64,000 nucleotides of DNA from Mytilus galloprovincialis (taxonomy: Eukaryota > Mollusca > Bivalvia > Mytilida > Mytilidae). A model generated the notes under the pieces. That model did not search any database. It was not told where the DNA came from and worked only from the letters and a program-made list of their open reading frames with translations. The stretch spans positions 60,040,181-60,104,180 of the forward strand of contig NC_134848.1 in NCBI RefSeq assembly GCF_965363235.1. The letters run 5' to 3'. The number at the start of each line of letters is the position of its first letter. Position 1 is the first letter of the stretch. The translations under genes and the position numbers were made by a program. Positions 11,728 through 25,600 of this stretch are shown here, piece by piece.

Positions 11728-12139
11728 TGCTATGTTGAATGTGTTTATGTTGGCGAAACAATGGAACAATGTGTTCACGTCTTTCAGTCTTTTCCCTGAT
11801 ATTCTATAAGAGAGGTGAAAGGTATGATTGGGATATTAAAAACTCATAAGTTGAAGAAAAACGGTCAACAACAAAAAAAGAGTTGAATATGATATCCTAA
11901 CTTTTACGGTAACAGGGGTTGATTTTAACATTTTATTATCTTTTTTAAAAATAGAACAGTGACGTGAATATTTAAATTAAAATTTGGAAAGTACGTTTAA
12001 ACTCTGACTTCGTTTGTGTATATTCTCATACTATATAAAACAAATATTACCAGTTTAATAGATAAGACATGTCAAATATCAATTTATTTTCGTTCAAAAG
12101 TTCCGAAAACAATTAATACATCTCATTATCGTATTAGCT
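11728..12139. other. Intergenic, nothing recognised
   Basis: AT-rich, with no supported gene or repeat boundary. Confidence 0.45.
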
Positions 12140-12600
12140 GGGTTACTATAAAGTAAAATCACAAAAATACTGAACTCCGCGAGGAAAATTCAACGGAAAG
12201 ACCCTTATCAAATGGCAAAATCAAAAGCTCAATCACATCGAACGAATTGATAACAAAAGAGGGACGAAAAGTCAAACTCATGAATCGAAAATAAACTGAC
12301 AACGCCATGACTAAAATGAAAAAGACAAACAGACAAACAATAGTACACACAACATAGAAAACTAAAGAATAAGCAACACGAACCCAATTTAAAAAACTAG
12401 GAGTGATCTCAGGTGCTCCGGAAGGGTAAGCAGATCCTGCTCAACATGTGGCACCCGTCGTATTGCTTAAGTTATAACAAACCCGTAAATAGTCTAATTC
12501 GATAACAACTGTCACATTCCTGACTTGGTACAGACATTTTCTTATGTAGAAAATGGTGGATTAAACCTTGTTTTACAGCTAGCTAAACCTCTCACTTATA
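12140..12600 (+). repeat. 'gacaacgccatg' family dispersed repeat
   Basis: Contains 'aatactgaactccgcgagg', 'actgacaacgccatgac', 'aactaaagaataagcaacac' and 'gatctcaggtgctccggaag' in order. Parts recur at 17395, 46880, 50213, 50860, 51755, 62500 and, reversed, at 17180 and 60090. No intact protein. Probably a fragment of a retroelement common in mussels (recollection, not searched). Confidence 0.65.
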
Positions 12601-12859
12601 TGACAGTTGCATCAAATTCCTTTATATTGACCACGATGTGTGAGCAAAACAAACAGACATAATAGGTAAAATGTCAAAAATAGTGGTACAGCAGTCAACA
12701 GTGTGTAATTATCTGAATCGCTATAAAAACAATTAAATATGTAAAAAAGAAGTACAAAAAGGCATACAGACAAAACACATTAGCAAAAATGAAAGACAAG
12801 AATATAGAAATTATCATAGAACAATAACTATGTTTCAATAATTTTCTTTATTTTGACAA

Positions 12860-13340
12860 ATACAAATCTGATATAAACTTATGATATACAAATGTACATG
12901 TAAGTCTAAAAAAAATGCTGGCAAGGATTATAGACCTGTAAGCGCTAAATATGAAGTTTTTCATATATCAATCAATATTTCCAAGGGGCATAGCTCCTTT
13001 TCAAAAAAGTGATGAGCACCGATTTTCGAAATGGGGAAGGACAATGATGATATCAACTTACAATATAAAAATCTAGCAAAACTTGTACATATGGGAGCGC
13101 TAACGATGCAATGCTCCATATTATTTATATGTCCAAGACATTGACAATAATATAAATCTATATTATAAAATTCATAAAAGTCTGGAGAGAATAGTACACA
13201 AAGGAGCGCTCGTAAGGAACTTTTTCATATATACTTTTCTGATATAAACTTATGGTAGAAGGTTCATAAAAATAGGTCCGGAACTGTACACATGAGAGCT
13301 CTTAAAAAACCGGACAGACCGACACCTGGTATTTCTATGT
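12860..13340. repeat. Decayed dispersed/tandem repeat
   Basis: 'ctgatataaacttatg' occurs at about 12868 and 13234, each followed by related text ('cataaaa..tctgg/ccgga..gtacac'). 'ggagcgct' also repeats. It resembles the 'aaggggcatagctcc' repeat I associate with molluscs. No coding potential. Confidence 0.45.
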
Positions 13341-15447
13341 CCACCAAAATGTGTTGTTCGGAGGAAAACAGTAGGGAAAAATATATGGCGCTAAAATATA
13401 AAGAAAAGATAAAAAAAAAAAAGAGTAAAGAAACAACAGATTACGCCTATTTCTCCGAAATATAGTACGTTGAAATTCTTAATCAATTAAATTGAAAGAG
13501 GGTTTTACATTAATAGAAACGTTGCGTGCAGGAAAAGTAATTATGTTATACATTAAGCTTTTTCATAATTAGAATCTGCTAAAATCTAATTTAGAATTCC
13601 GGAAACAATTGATAAAGAAAAAATATTCCTTATTCTCAAGATTCTGAGGATATTTTCGCATTGTAATGTTTATTAAACTTTTATAAGATACAGTTAATTT
13701 GGTACTTTCGTTATTAAAGTTCATGTTTAGTCACAACAAGGAAAACTTAGAATGATTCAAATTCTGTTTCTGTCTATGTTTTGACGATGAAGAAAACATT
13801 TAAATTTATATCAACCTATAAATAGTTTTGAAGTTTACTTTGCTTTTGTCTTTGTTGGCAGATATTGTATTTAAATGTGTGTTCATAGGGTTGGATCTTT
13901 TGTTTTTGTTTTAATTTGATAATGATTGCCAGAATTAACTTATCGTGAAAACTAGCACCTCGTTAATTACGTTGAAGCATTGAAGGCGTCAAATATTCTT
14001 AACTTATAGAATGAGTATGACTTTTGAGTTGAATATATTTTACTGACCATCAGAAAGTAACTTTCTCTACACCAATGATAAGTATAAACCTCATTAATTT
14101 TCCCGGGGAACGTCCAAAATCTGGAGTACTGACTCTTTGGAACAGAGCGCCACTAAGCATACGAACACGAGGGATCTGATAAGATTGTTAATCTCTATAT
14201 TTTTGTACAATAAAAGTCTTATTAGTTTATAGATATGTCAACTAACAAATGTTTTTGTATAAAAATTAAATATGCAAATTTGATATGCATTTTTTTTTTT
14301 AAATATTTAAAGTTAAATTTCAGTAAAACAGGTAAATATATGTTTATGTAATTGTAATAAACGAAATTCCAATGTGTATTAAATAAAATAGAATGATATA
14401 ATTACCCTGCAAGTACATGGACATTGGAATTCGAAATAAACTGTTTACAACGAGAATTTAGGTATATCTATCGATTTTTTTTTACCGCTAAAAGAATAAT
14501 TGCATTGGGTATGATGAGATGTTGCGGGAAAAGGGGGGAGGAGGTCCCAAACTACGCAACGTTAGAAATGTAAAGAGTCAATGCATTACTCATATACGTA
14601 GCTACACAAAGGGTTGACCCCCTGCAACACAGCAACCCTACACCCCATCAATCCGTGTCTGTCGCGTCTATTTAAAACCACAATTTCTATAAATAATAAG
14701 TGAAATAAACCCTGGATTTTTACTCTCTTGACGTCATAAAACGATAGGCGTATTTGGTATGTTTCAGACAGAGTGATCGATGCTGCAAAGGATACAATTC
14801 CTTGATTGTGTACCATCTGTTTTTAAATTAATTCAAAGGCGTTTAATTTCTATATGTATTTTTTTTTTTTGTATTTAATACTTCTGTCTGTTTTGTCATG
14901 ATCGTATATTTTTGTAATCTATATTTAGTATATATTGATTATACATGTACCTATATGTTGTAAAACATTTGGTAAATAAAGAATTGAATTGTATAAAAGA
15001 ATAACTAAATGCAAACATTCAAATTAATATAGAGTGAATATGAATACTAGCGACCGCAAATTAATTAAATATCAAGTGTGTGATAGACGCGTTTTATTAA
15101 ATATCGATTTTTGAATTTATGAATCATTCATTGTAATTACACAGTTGGTTATAATCTTGAAATAATTATTATATACCAATTTGGTTAGAGTCTCGAATTA
15201 GTTATACTAGTTATCATTTATACAAATCTAATTAGAATTCTATGATAGTTATGAACTTGCACCTTGATTTTAAAACTTACAGAAATCTAGTTTTTTTTAG
15301 AGGAATACTCCCTTGCTCATACCAAATAATATGGCTTAGTTTAAAACATTCTTTCTCTGTTTTCTCAAGGAGGTTATATTCTAATATAACCTCCTTGGTT
15401 TTCTCCTTTGTTTTTTGTCATAAAAATTATAACTAGAAGAAATCCGA
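13341..15447. other. Intergenic, AT-rich
   Basis: No gene recognised on either strand. The only clear structure is a short perfect hairpin, aaggaggttatatt-ct-aatataacctcctt, near 15368-15397. Confidence 0.45.
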
Positions 15448-15985
15448 ACCAGACTTAAGCTGGCAGCCACTTTTATCGGCCAATCAAGATAGCAGCCACA
15501 GTGACTTCTTTCCAGCAGCCAATTTTGACGATATGTCTAAAAACCAAAAAACTGCATGAGACTAAAACGTTCCAAAAATCGCTACATCTTAGTTAAATAT
15601 AGTTTTACAGCGGTATTCGACAACTTAGCGGCTTGTAATGATTTTAAAAGCATTGCATTACGTTTTAAATATGTATATGAAGTTAGCTGCCGGTTTGTTA
15701 TTCGATATTCGATATTCAATATCCAACCGGCTGCTAGCATTCGGTTCAATATTAAAATTTAGTTGAAAATCATTTAAAAAGTATGATTTTCATAGTTAAC
15801 AGGAGTGAAAGGATACGCCGAAAATAGTTTTATGATCCCTTCAAGCTGTCGTAAATTCTCGTTGTCCTCGAATATAAACCCTTATATACATTGTAAGTTG
15901 TATATTTGTCTTTATGTAATATAGAATTTTATCAATAAAACGACGTCAAAGATTTAGTTTGATATATAATATATAAAACTAAAAC
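15448..15985 (+). repeat. Diverged single copy of the intron-1 duplicated segment
   Basis: 'accagacttaagctggcagcc' through 'ccaaccggctgctagcattcgg' to 'atcaataaaacgac' matches 22129-22800 and 25065-25550. It is more diverged than those are from each other and lacks the 178-bp subrepeats. Confidence 0.65.
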
Positions 15986-17179
15986 AATCCGAATGTAAAT
16001 GAAATTGCCTTTGTTTTTCTCCATTACATTTGTTGTTCTAGATTAATATTTATTTATTATCGTAAGGACATTAAAAAAGCTTGTACTATTAATCTATTTA
16101 ATTTCATAAATGATAAATTTGTAAAAATGTAATGTTTACGACACAATACTATTACATCACCAAGTTTAAGATTCTTTAACTCCTTGCATCTTCTACGGAT
16201 ATTTTGGTTTATTTCTTATGTTGTTTTTTGGTTTTTTTTTGTTTATTTTTATAAAAGGTTCCAACTTTCCAACATGTAACGTGGAATAATACATTCGAGT
16301 TGTCTCTCGTTTGATCGCATTATTGACTATATATAACAGTAATGTACATATTTTACATTGACTCAATCCCATTTTTATAATTTTTGCAAATGTCAACATT
16401 ACAGAAACTTAACGATTTTGAGATCACTACTGCATCGAATGTTTGTGCGGTGGCGTTGGGAGTTTAAAATGTAAAACTACCCTTTAAAAATTCCATGCGT
16501 CCGAAAACGCTTTTCTAGATTTACCTTCATGAGGAACGGTCAAAGCCGAATATTCGAAAGTCAATGATGTATAAAAACATAAACTTCTAAATAGCTATGT
16601 GGACAACTAGCCAAATTTATGTAAGTCCAATTTTCCTTGATGGGAGATGAGGGATAGCTGATCTACTGATATAGAATAATCACAGATTTTTATTGATTTG
16701 TCATCATTGTTTTATCTGTTATAATTTTTACGTATCAAAACATACATAATTGTGACCTTACAGAACCGACGTAACTTCTTCCTCGCAAAAGCTAAGGGTT
16801 CCTTTAAATTCGATCACTAAATAACTTTTATATACTGAATCTCTATAGTTATTTGCAACTGTTATGGTACATTATATGCGTCAAATACGATTTCTTAAAC
16901 GTACTAATTGCGCAAGAGTACGAATTTCGTTTTTACATATTTATCAGATGTTTGTTGGGTACCGAGAAGTAGAGAAATGCCCCCGTATGGCGTTGAACAA
17001 CAGAAGAATTTAAAGCTTTGCGGTCGAACAGATGACCTGGTGCACTAATTTTCATTTGGAACTAGCTTCGAATCTTCATTGGACACACACACACAACGTA
17101 TAAGAGCGCCAAATGCTTCGAATTGTCTGTAGACGAAAGCAACATAAAAAAAAACACCGAGCATCTAAGACACTTAATT
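15986..17179. other. Intergenic, nothing recognised
   Basis: AT-rich; a short (ca)n run near 17083. No supported gene. Confidence 0.45.
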
Positions 17180-17575
17180 TCTTTAGTTTTCTTTGTTCTG
17201 TCTTTCATACTATTGTTTGTTTGTTGGTCTTTTATCAAGCCAATGCGTTGTCAGTTTATTTTCAATTTTCAACTGTCAACGTCCTTATGGTATCTTTCAC
17301 CTCTGTTTTAGTATTGGGCTGTTTGATATTGACCGAGAGCTTCCTGAAATAATATGTCCGATAATCAGAGCTGTGGTCAGGTCAGCGGAATTGGTGCAAA
17401 AGATACGAAAGATACCGAAGGGACAGCCAAACTCAGAGATCGAAAATAAAATGACAACGCCATGGCTAAAAATGAAAAAAAAAAACAAACAGACAAATCG
17501 TACCACATCTTCTTTTTTATATAAACAATAACACACATGACACAACATAGAAAACTAAAGAATAAACAAAGCGAA
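17180..17575. repeat. Head-to-head pair of 'gacaacgccatgg' family fragments
   Basis: 17180-17310 carries the family reversed ('tgcgttgtcagtttattttc'), and 17395-17575 carries it forward ('aaaatgacaacgccatggc'). The two fragments make an imperfect inverted repeat. The open frames on both strands are this repeat read through. Confidence 0.6.
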
Positions 17576-19440
17576 TGCATTTCTATGCAATCGTTATATG
17601 GTGCAACAATACTATAATATAGTATTATAATTAATGGCACAAATGTATTAATAAGTTCGCAAATGAGATGTTACAACCATGCAAACGGCCGCATTTCAAG
17701 TTTTGACGAATGTCTCCCTATTGTTTTGTAATATGATCATTTGAAGCTTATCTATACCTTATGGATCTAGAACCTTTACATCACAAAGTGTCAAAACAAA
17801 CTACCAAAAACAATGTATTTAGTACTGTAGAATGTTTTTATCCTATTATTGTTAACTATTTAAAGAAAATATAACCTTTTTCATATTGACTTATTTACAC
17901 TGTTGTAAAGTCCTAGTTCATAACATTCGAAGCAATGTAGGTAAACTTTTGTGAGTTTTAACGTTCTATAAGTCGGTGAAATATATAAACTAATGGCATT
18001 CGGAACAAAATCAATTCCTATACAAATTTCATTTCTATGCAATTTCTGTGTATAAATAGAATTCATCAAAGATACCATGATAACAATTTTGAACGCCAGA
18101 GGGGCGTTTCGTCAACAAAAGATTCATCAGTGACGCTCGGAAGAAAAATGAATTAACTGGCAAATATAGCACAAAGTTGAGATCATTGAGGACCAACAAT
18201 TACGAGATTTAGCCAAATAAAGCAAAATATAATTATTATAAATATTGTTCTTTTTCTGTATGAATACATCTATATATTCTTTGTTGCATACGATATGGAA
18301 TTCATAGACGATAATAAGATTGCAGTATTATTAATTTTTTCATGAACCAAGATTTTATATTTGTCTGTGGAATATAGTAAGTCATCTTGGTGCTCTCAGA
18401 TCCTCTCAACGTAATGCGTATGAATATTTCATTCGGTTCCTCTGCATAGTGTCTTCCGCACAAAGTAGTTTATTAAGCAGTGTTTCTTTAAGTGCCTTGC
18501 GCATGTCAAACGGAGGAAATTATCTTGGAATATATAATTGATGATCTCTGTGTTTAATATTGTTCCAGTGCTCGTATGGTCTTCCGAATTGAAAGTTTTA
18601 TTTTGACATATTTTCAATGACTCTCCTTTGTAGTTTTCTTTTTTTTTTTTTTTAGTTTTTCTAAATTTTTTCGGATAGAAATATCTTATTTTACACACAC
18701 TATTTGTTGTTGTATTTTATTTCGAAAATAAAAGTAAGAAAACAGTTCTGACTGGACAACTTTAAACTAGAATTTTAAACATTTTAGTAATTGTTGTTAT
18801 AAAGAAGATCTCTATTATAATGTATTTGGTGGCTTAATATGTAAAGCTCTAAATGGTAATAGTAAAGACGAGCGTAGGAAGGAGATTTTTTCAAACATGT
18901 AATACCAAAAACACGATACTTTTAATTTAAGATCAAGTAAGGAGATGTGCACACTCAAATCCACCTGGAATTCGTTACTACTCAGTTTCGAATACGTGTA
19001 TCCTGAATCTTCAGAGAGTCCTAATCGTGGATAAAGGGGGGTTCCGGCAACTTTGTGTCCCCATTCAAATGAATTGATCGTAAAAGTAAAAGACCCCCCA
19101 CCCAACCCCACCCCCACCCCCGAATCCGCCATTGATCTTCTTTTCTCGATGCCATACATGAAACCTTTCAAACGTACCACTGTTTAGTTATAAAGTTATC
19201 GCAATTACGTTCTCAGTTTGAATGACATCAATTGTCAATAAATTTACAAATCAAATAAGAAAATGCTAATAAATATATTAAGATATGACATAAACCTTCT
19301 TTTTTTTCATCTAAAACTTAAACTATTTTCCTTTCGTCGTTTTAGTAACAGATCAATATATAGTTTATAACTATCGAATGAAAACGAGGTTGATCAGTTT
19401 CTCCCACATAAAGGCAATGATGTGTAACTCATCATTGACA
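17576..19440. other. Upstream of HDC, no gene seen
   Basis: Holds a short copy of the 'gcgtttcgtc' dispersed repeat (about 18094-18150) and a C-rich run ending 'gaatccgccattg' (about 19090-19135) that resembles the right end of the CAGTGGCGGA MITEs. No exon recognised. Confidence 0.4.
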
Positions 19441-19441
19441 C

Positions 19442-19450
19442 TTTATATAG
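19442..19450 (+). promoter_or_regulatory. Candidate TATA box of HDC
   Basis: 'tttatatag' lies 144 bases before the HDC start codon, a fitting distance for a TSS near 19470 and a ~120-base 5' UTR. No other TATA-like motif as good lies between here and the ATG. Confidence 0.45.
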
Positions 19451-19500
19451 AGTGTTTCTTCTTCGGACATATCATTCGGTAGTGACGGAATTTCTTGAAA

Positions 19501-19552
19501 ACATAAAGAAATTAGGGACACATCAGACATAAAGAAATTAGGCACACATCAG
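19501..19552 (+). repeat. 26-bp tandem repeat in the HDC 5' leader
   Basis: Two adjacent 26-base copies of 'acataaagaaattagg.acacatcag' differing at one base, ending about 40 bases before the start codon. Probably within the transcribed leader. Confidence 0.75.
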
Positions 19553-19593
19553 ATTTATTATAGCAAACTATCAATTGAATTAATTTGGAGAAG

Positions 19594-19621
19594 ATGGACT
19601 TCGAGGAATACAGAGAAAGAG
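19594..19621 (+). CDS. HDC: HDC exon 1 (28 nt)
   Basis: Encodes MDFEEYRER plus the first base of Gly, then donor gttagt. This aligns with the start of animal HDC (acidic residues, EYRERG) and joins in phase 1 to GKEMVDY in exon 2. It is too short for ordinary ORF detection. It was found by looking for the missing N-terminus. Confidence 0.88.
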
Positions 19622-22600
19622 GTTAGTCAAACTATAATTTTTGTAGAGTTTAACTTTTTGTAATATGTAATTGTGTATTTATTCATTTATTTATTTACAA
19701 CTTTTTATTAATATTTCCTTCACTTTTTGGATGCTATACTTTACAAGGCATTTTCAGATAGGCTTCATATTTATCTAAATTAATGTTAGGGATACAAAAA
19801 ACTTTTTCCAATATAATATAATACAATTATAGTTTTTTTTTTCTAAAATGAAATTTGATACCTTTTACTTAATGTACGTATGGCATATTTCCCTACATTA
19901 CCTTATGAAAGCCTCAATAGTTATCAAAGGTACCAGATTTGATGGAGAATTTTAATAGTAACTTATGCTTATGCCTCGTTCACACGTCGTACATTTAATT
20001 CGAATTGAATTCGAATCGAATGCGAATCGAATTTGCTAATCGCGTTCACACACTCTTCTTTTTTGATTCGAATTGATTCGAATTGGCTAATTCGAATTAT
20101 CTAATTCGCATTAGAAATACGCTTTTGTTAATACGAATTAAAAGTTAACGTCGTTTGGACAGTAAAGCGAATTTGACGCGCATTGCAATGCGAATTAGAA
20201 TTGACGATACCTAGGACGTTAAACGTTTCGAATGCGAATTTAACTAATTTGAATGAGTTAATACGAATCGAATTCGAATTACGTGTGAACTCAGCATTAA
20301 ATATAGCATTTTGCATTTCAATCAAAATAGCCTGTTGTTCATTAAAAATAAAAATGATTATTTCAAAATCTTTGTTTTTGTCATATTTTATTTACTTTTA
20401 TGTATTTGGATTCAAAACCTTTTTCTCTGAATACTGCTATAAGAAAATCAGAATGGTAAATTAAAGAATTATTATTGCTTTCGGATGGTTCGATTGCAAT
20501 TTAACTATTGTATGACAAAAATATTAAACATCCGCGTAAATTAGGACTACAACGGTTTTCCCGTTTGACGCTGACGCCGTTCCACCAATTTCTGTTCACT
20601 CCTGATTATTCATACTGTTTGATTAACAACTGGGAATTTTTCTATTATGATTAGACTAACAGAGCTTAATGTATCTAATTTCATATTTTACAATCTTAAA
20701 TTAATTTGTTTTGGTAATTTTACTTCATTTCTTTGTAGTTTATTTTAGTTTTCGTTTGGAAAAACGCAGCAACTTCTTTTAAATGTTATCTTATGTGTGA
20801 TATGTTAATTCTACCACTGTTCATATTTGTAAATTCTAAAAAACAAATGTGTCTTCATAACCCAAATATAAAAAAGAAGATGTGGTATGATTGCCAATGA
20901 GACAACTATCCACAAAAGACCAAAATGACACAGACATTAACAACTATAGGTCACCGTACGGCCTTCAACAATGAGCAAAGCCCATACCGCAAATGTCTGA
21001 TTTGTCAGTGTTTGTCATTCTGTTCTTTATGGTTTACCGGCTTTGTAGCATTTGTATTAGGATTTTGAGTGTGTTGTCCTTTGGTATCACCGAAGACAAA
21101 TAAATTGTTGAAATTCGCATCTGTTGTAATAAAATTGGTACCGTTAATGTAATTATTTGATTGCATATTGTGTTATCGTTCTCCGGTGCAAGGCTTTTGG
21201 TATTTTTTTTCTCTAGCCGTCTGCTTCTCCACACGAGGAACGCCTTGATTTGTTTAAATGCGTTCAAATGCGCGAACTCACACGTTAAAATTCGGCCCAG
21301 AGTGTCAGTCAAGCACCAAATAAGGAAAAAAAACAGGATTTATATACATATAACATTAACATGTCCTCGTCCTGAATATGCATACAATTGGCTACTGGGC
21401 GTTAAGCAGCTATTCACCTAATCAACTTGATTTAATCAAATTTGAGAAAGAGTTGTAAATATCATTCTTTAAGAATAAGCATATTTATGAATTATAAGGA
21501 AATTAAAGATCAATCTTTATAAGTAAAGGTTTATTCTTCGGTTTTTATTTTTCAATTTAAAATGATACTATGACGTTAATATTTCTATGATACTAGTTTT
21601 TACGAACTAGTTGACATTTCTTAAAACGATAGTTATATTGGTTCACAGTTTGTGTTTAACTGAATGAACTTTGTGCATATGTTACCGTGACATGAACGTA
21701 AGAAAGTATAGATAATTTGTTACATGTATGTATAGTAATTGATTCTTTCAATTAGTAGTTCAAAGTTCAACTAGAACGACTATGTCAGCATGAAATGGAA
21801 TGAATTCATCTATAAGGGGGGTATTAGGGGTCCTGATCTCGAAATCCCGGTATTAAAAACATGAAATCCTGAGATCCCGAATTTAAAGAAATTTAAATAC
21901 CGACATCCCGAATTCCGAATCCCGAAACCCCGAGCTTAAAAGCACCCGTTTCAGACGTCCCAATGCGCGGAATAATATGAATCCTGAAGTAATATGACAA
22001 TAAGAACATTTTGAAAGATATTTTGTTTCGTGGATAGCATTAGATATTAGTCACTTAAACTCAAAAGTGATAATAAAACTCTGGAAAATAGTACCACATT
22101 AAAACTAATCTATCCGTTTCTGGATTTCAACCAGACTCAAGCTGGCAGCCACTTTTATCAGCCAATCAAGATAGCAGCTACTTTTTTTTTTCCAGCAGCA
22201 AATTTTGATGATATGTCTGAAAACCAAAAACTATATGAGACCAGTGGCGGATCCAGAAATTTTCATAAGTGGGGGCCCACTGACTGACCTAAGAGGGGGC
22301 CCGCTCCAGTCACGCTTCAGTGATTCCCTATATAGGCAACCAAATTTTTTTCCGAAAAGGGGGGGCCTGGGCCCCCTGGGTCCCCCTCTAAATCCGCCTC
22401 TGGAGACCCAAACGTTCCGAAAATCGATCAATCTTAGTTACTGTAAATGCAATTTATTAGCGGAAATCGACAATTTCACGGCTTGTACTGATATTAAAAC
22501 GGAATGAATATGTATGTGAAGCTTGAGGTCTGTTCGTTATTTGATATTTGATATTCGATAATTGATATTTGATATCCAACCGGCTGCTAGCAGTCGGTTC

Positions 22601-25600
22601 AATTTTCAAATTTAGTTGAAAATCATCAAAAAGCATGAGGAAAAAGATATGCCGGAAATGGTTTTATGACCCTTTCAAGCTGTCGAATATATACCGTCTG
22701 ATAAGTTTCATATTTGTTTTTATGTAATAAAGATTTTTATCAATAAAACGACACGAAAGATTCAACAAATATTGAATATATAATATATAAAACAAAAACG
22801 TTCACTCCAGAAACATTCAAAAATATAAATAGAAAAATATTTATGGAAAGCCAGCAAAAGAAAAACATCATCGACAGTGAAAACCTACCGGAGACTGCTT
22901 AAATGACGGTGTGACGGGTCACCCCTGGCGACTTTGAACCTCTGTGATGTCCAGACGGGCCCGGATCCAAGAAAAATATTTAAGTGGGGAATAGCCTTGG
23001 GTCAATACCTTTGAAATGAGCTAGGTCCAGTTCGGAACTTTGCCTTAGGGACATATGCCGAAAAGTACCGAATGTGTGGTTGGTATAGAAAATACGTAAA
23101 TGGGTGACTTTAAACCTCTGTGGTGGCCAGACGAGCCCGGATCCCAGAAAAATGTTTAAGTGGCGAATAGTCTCGGTCAACATCGTTGAAATGAGCTACA
23201 TTTTTAGGTCCGGTTCGGAACTTTGCCGTAGAGATATGCCTAGGAGTACCGAATGTGTGGTTAATATGGAAAATTCGTTATAAGGGCAATTTTGAACCTC
23301 TGTGGTGGCTAGACAGGCCCTTATCCCAGAGAAAATATTTAAGTGGGGAATAGCCTGGGTCAATACCTTTGAAATGAGCTAGGTCCGGTTCGGAACTTTG
23401 CCGTAGAGATATGCCGAAAAGTACCGAATGTGTGGTTGGTATAGAAAATACGTATATGGGTGACTTTAAACCTCTGTGGTGGCCAGACGAGCCCGGATCC
23501 CAGAAAAATGTTTAAGCGGCGAATAGCCTCGGTCAAAATCGTTGAAATGAGCTACATTTTTAGGTCCGGTTCGGAACTTTGCCGTAGAGATATGCCTAGG
23601 AGTACCGAATGTGTGGTTAATATGGAAAATTCGTTATAAGGGCAATTTTGAACCTCTGTGGTGGCTAGACAGGCCCAGATCCCATAGAAAATATTTAAGT
23701 GGGGAATAGCCTGGGTTAATACCTTTGAAATGAGCTAGGTCCGGTTCGGAACTTTGCCGTAGAGATATGCCGAAAAGTACCGAATGTGTGGTTGGTATGG
23801 AAAATACATCAATGGGCAACTTTGAACCTTTGTGGTGGCTAGACGGGCCCGGATCCCAGAAAAATATTTAAGTGGGGAGTAGCCTGGGTCAATACCTTTA
23901 AAATGAGCTATGGTAGTGCGCGTAGAATTAGTCAAAAAGTATTTTAAAAAATATTTTTCATTGTCCTGTTCCAACATTCAAAGATACCTGATTTTTTTTT
24001 CATTCTCGGTACAGTTCAATGTTGTGTTTTTGAAGAAATTCCCCTTTGCTGCAAAATTCAGCACCTTTATCTTTATATAACGTTGGAACAACTGATGATG
24101 ATGATGTGATGAACGTTTGAAAGGCATTTTTGACCGTGATACATTTCTTGTTATGAGGTGTCGAAAGTTGCCCCTAAAGGACTGTCCTTACCAACTTAAC
24201 ATAAAGTACTCCTCGGCATATCACTACGACAAAGTTCCTAACAAGACCCAACCCATTATAAAGGTATTGACCCAGGCTATTACCTTCTTAAATATTTTTC
24301 TGGAATCTGGGTCCGTTTGTCCACCACAGAGGTTTACAGTTGCCCATATTAAGCGTATTTTGCATATTTAAAAAATATTCGGTACTCCTCGGCATAGCTC
24401 TACGGCAAAGTTCCGAACCATACCTAGCTCTCTTCAATGATTTTGACCGAGGCTATTCGCCACTTAAATATTTTTCTGGGATCCGGGCCCGTCTAGCCAC
24501 CACAGAGGTTCACAGTTGCCCTTATAGCGAATTTTCCATATTAACCACACATTCGGTACTCCTCGGCATATCTCTACGGCAAAGTTCCGGACCGGACCCA
24601 AAGTTCAACTAGAACGACTATGTCAGCATGAAATGGAATTAATTCATCTATAAGGGGGGTACATGTATTAGGGGTCTTGATCTCGAAATCCCGGGATTAA
24701 AAAACATGAAATCCTGAGATCCCGAATTTAAAGAAATTTAAATACCGACATCCCGAATTTCGAAAAAAGAATTCCGGATCCCGAAATCCCGAGCTTAAAA
24801 AACACCCGTTTCCGACGTTCCGAAAAAGGTCCTCCCCCTCCCCCTCATCTATACTACAGAAAATGTTATTTTATCAATGCGCGGAATAATATGAATCCTG
24901 AAGTAATATGACAATAAGAACATTTTGAAATATATTTTGTTTCATGGATAGCATTAGATATTAGTCACTTAAACATGTTAAACTCAAAAGTGATAATAAA
25001 ACTCTGGAAAATAGTACCACATTAAAACTAATCTATCCGTTTCTGGATTTCAATATCTTTTGAAACCAGACTCAAGCAGACAGAATCAGCCAATCATAAG
25101 ATAGCAGCCACTTTTTTTCCAGCATCCAATTTTGATGATATATCTAAAAACCAAAAACTACATGAGACCCAAACGTTCCGAAAATCGATCAATCTTAGTT
25201 AAATGCAATTTATTAGCGGAAATCTCCAATTTCACGGCTTGTACTGATATTAAAACGAAATGGATATGCATGTGAAGCTTGAGGTCTGTTCGTTATTTGA
25301 TATTTGATATTCGATATTGATATTTATTATCCAACCGGCTGCTAGCAGTCGGTTCAATTTTCAAATTTAGTTGAAAATCATCAAAAAGCATGAGGAAAAA
25401 GATACGCCGGAAATCGTTTTATGACACTTTCAAGCTGTCCAATATAAACCCTCTTATAGGTTGCATATTTGTTTTTATGTAATAAAGATTTTTATCAATA
25501 AAACGACACGAAAGATTCAACAAAATTTGAATATATAATATATAAAACAAAAACGATCACTCCAGAAACATTCAAAAATATAAATAGAAAAATATTTATG

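Larger units (their letters stand above)
21762..24600 (+). repeat. Large tandem unit, copy 1 (~2.84 kb)
   Basis: Begins 'aagttcaactagaacgac'. Contains a 'cccgaa'-rich segment, the 15448-type segment (with a MITE inserted), then six direct ~178-bp subrepeats (22916-23905), a spacer, and two inverted subrepeats (24161-24596) before the next unit starts. Short open frames across it are subrepeat translations and not genes. Confidence 0.8.

Noticed and set aside
15368..15397. Perfect 14-bp hairpin as a microRNA precursor
   Set aside because: The stem is too short and perfectly self-complementary; nothing else supports a microRNA.
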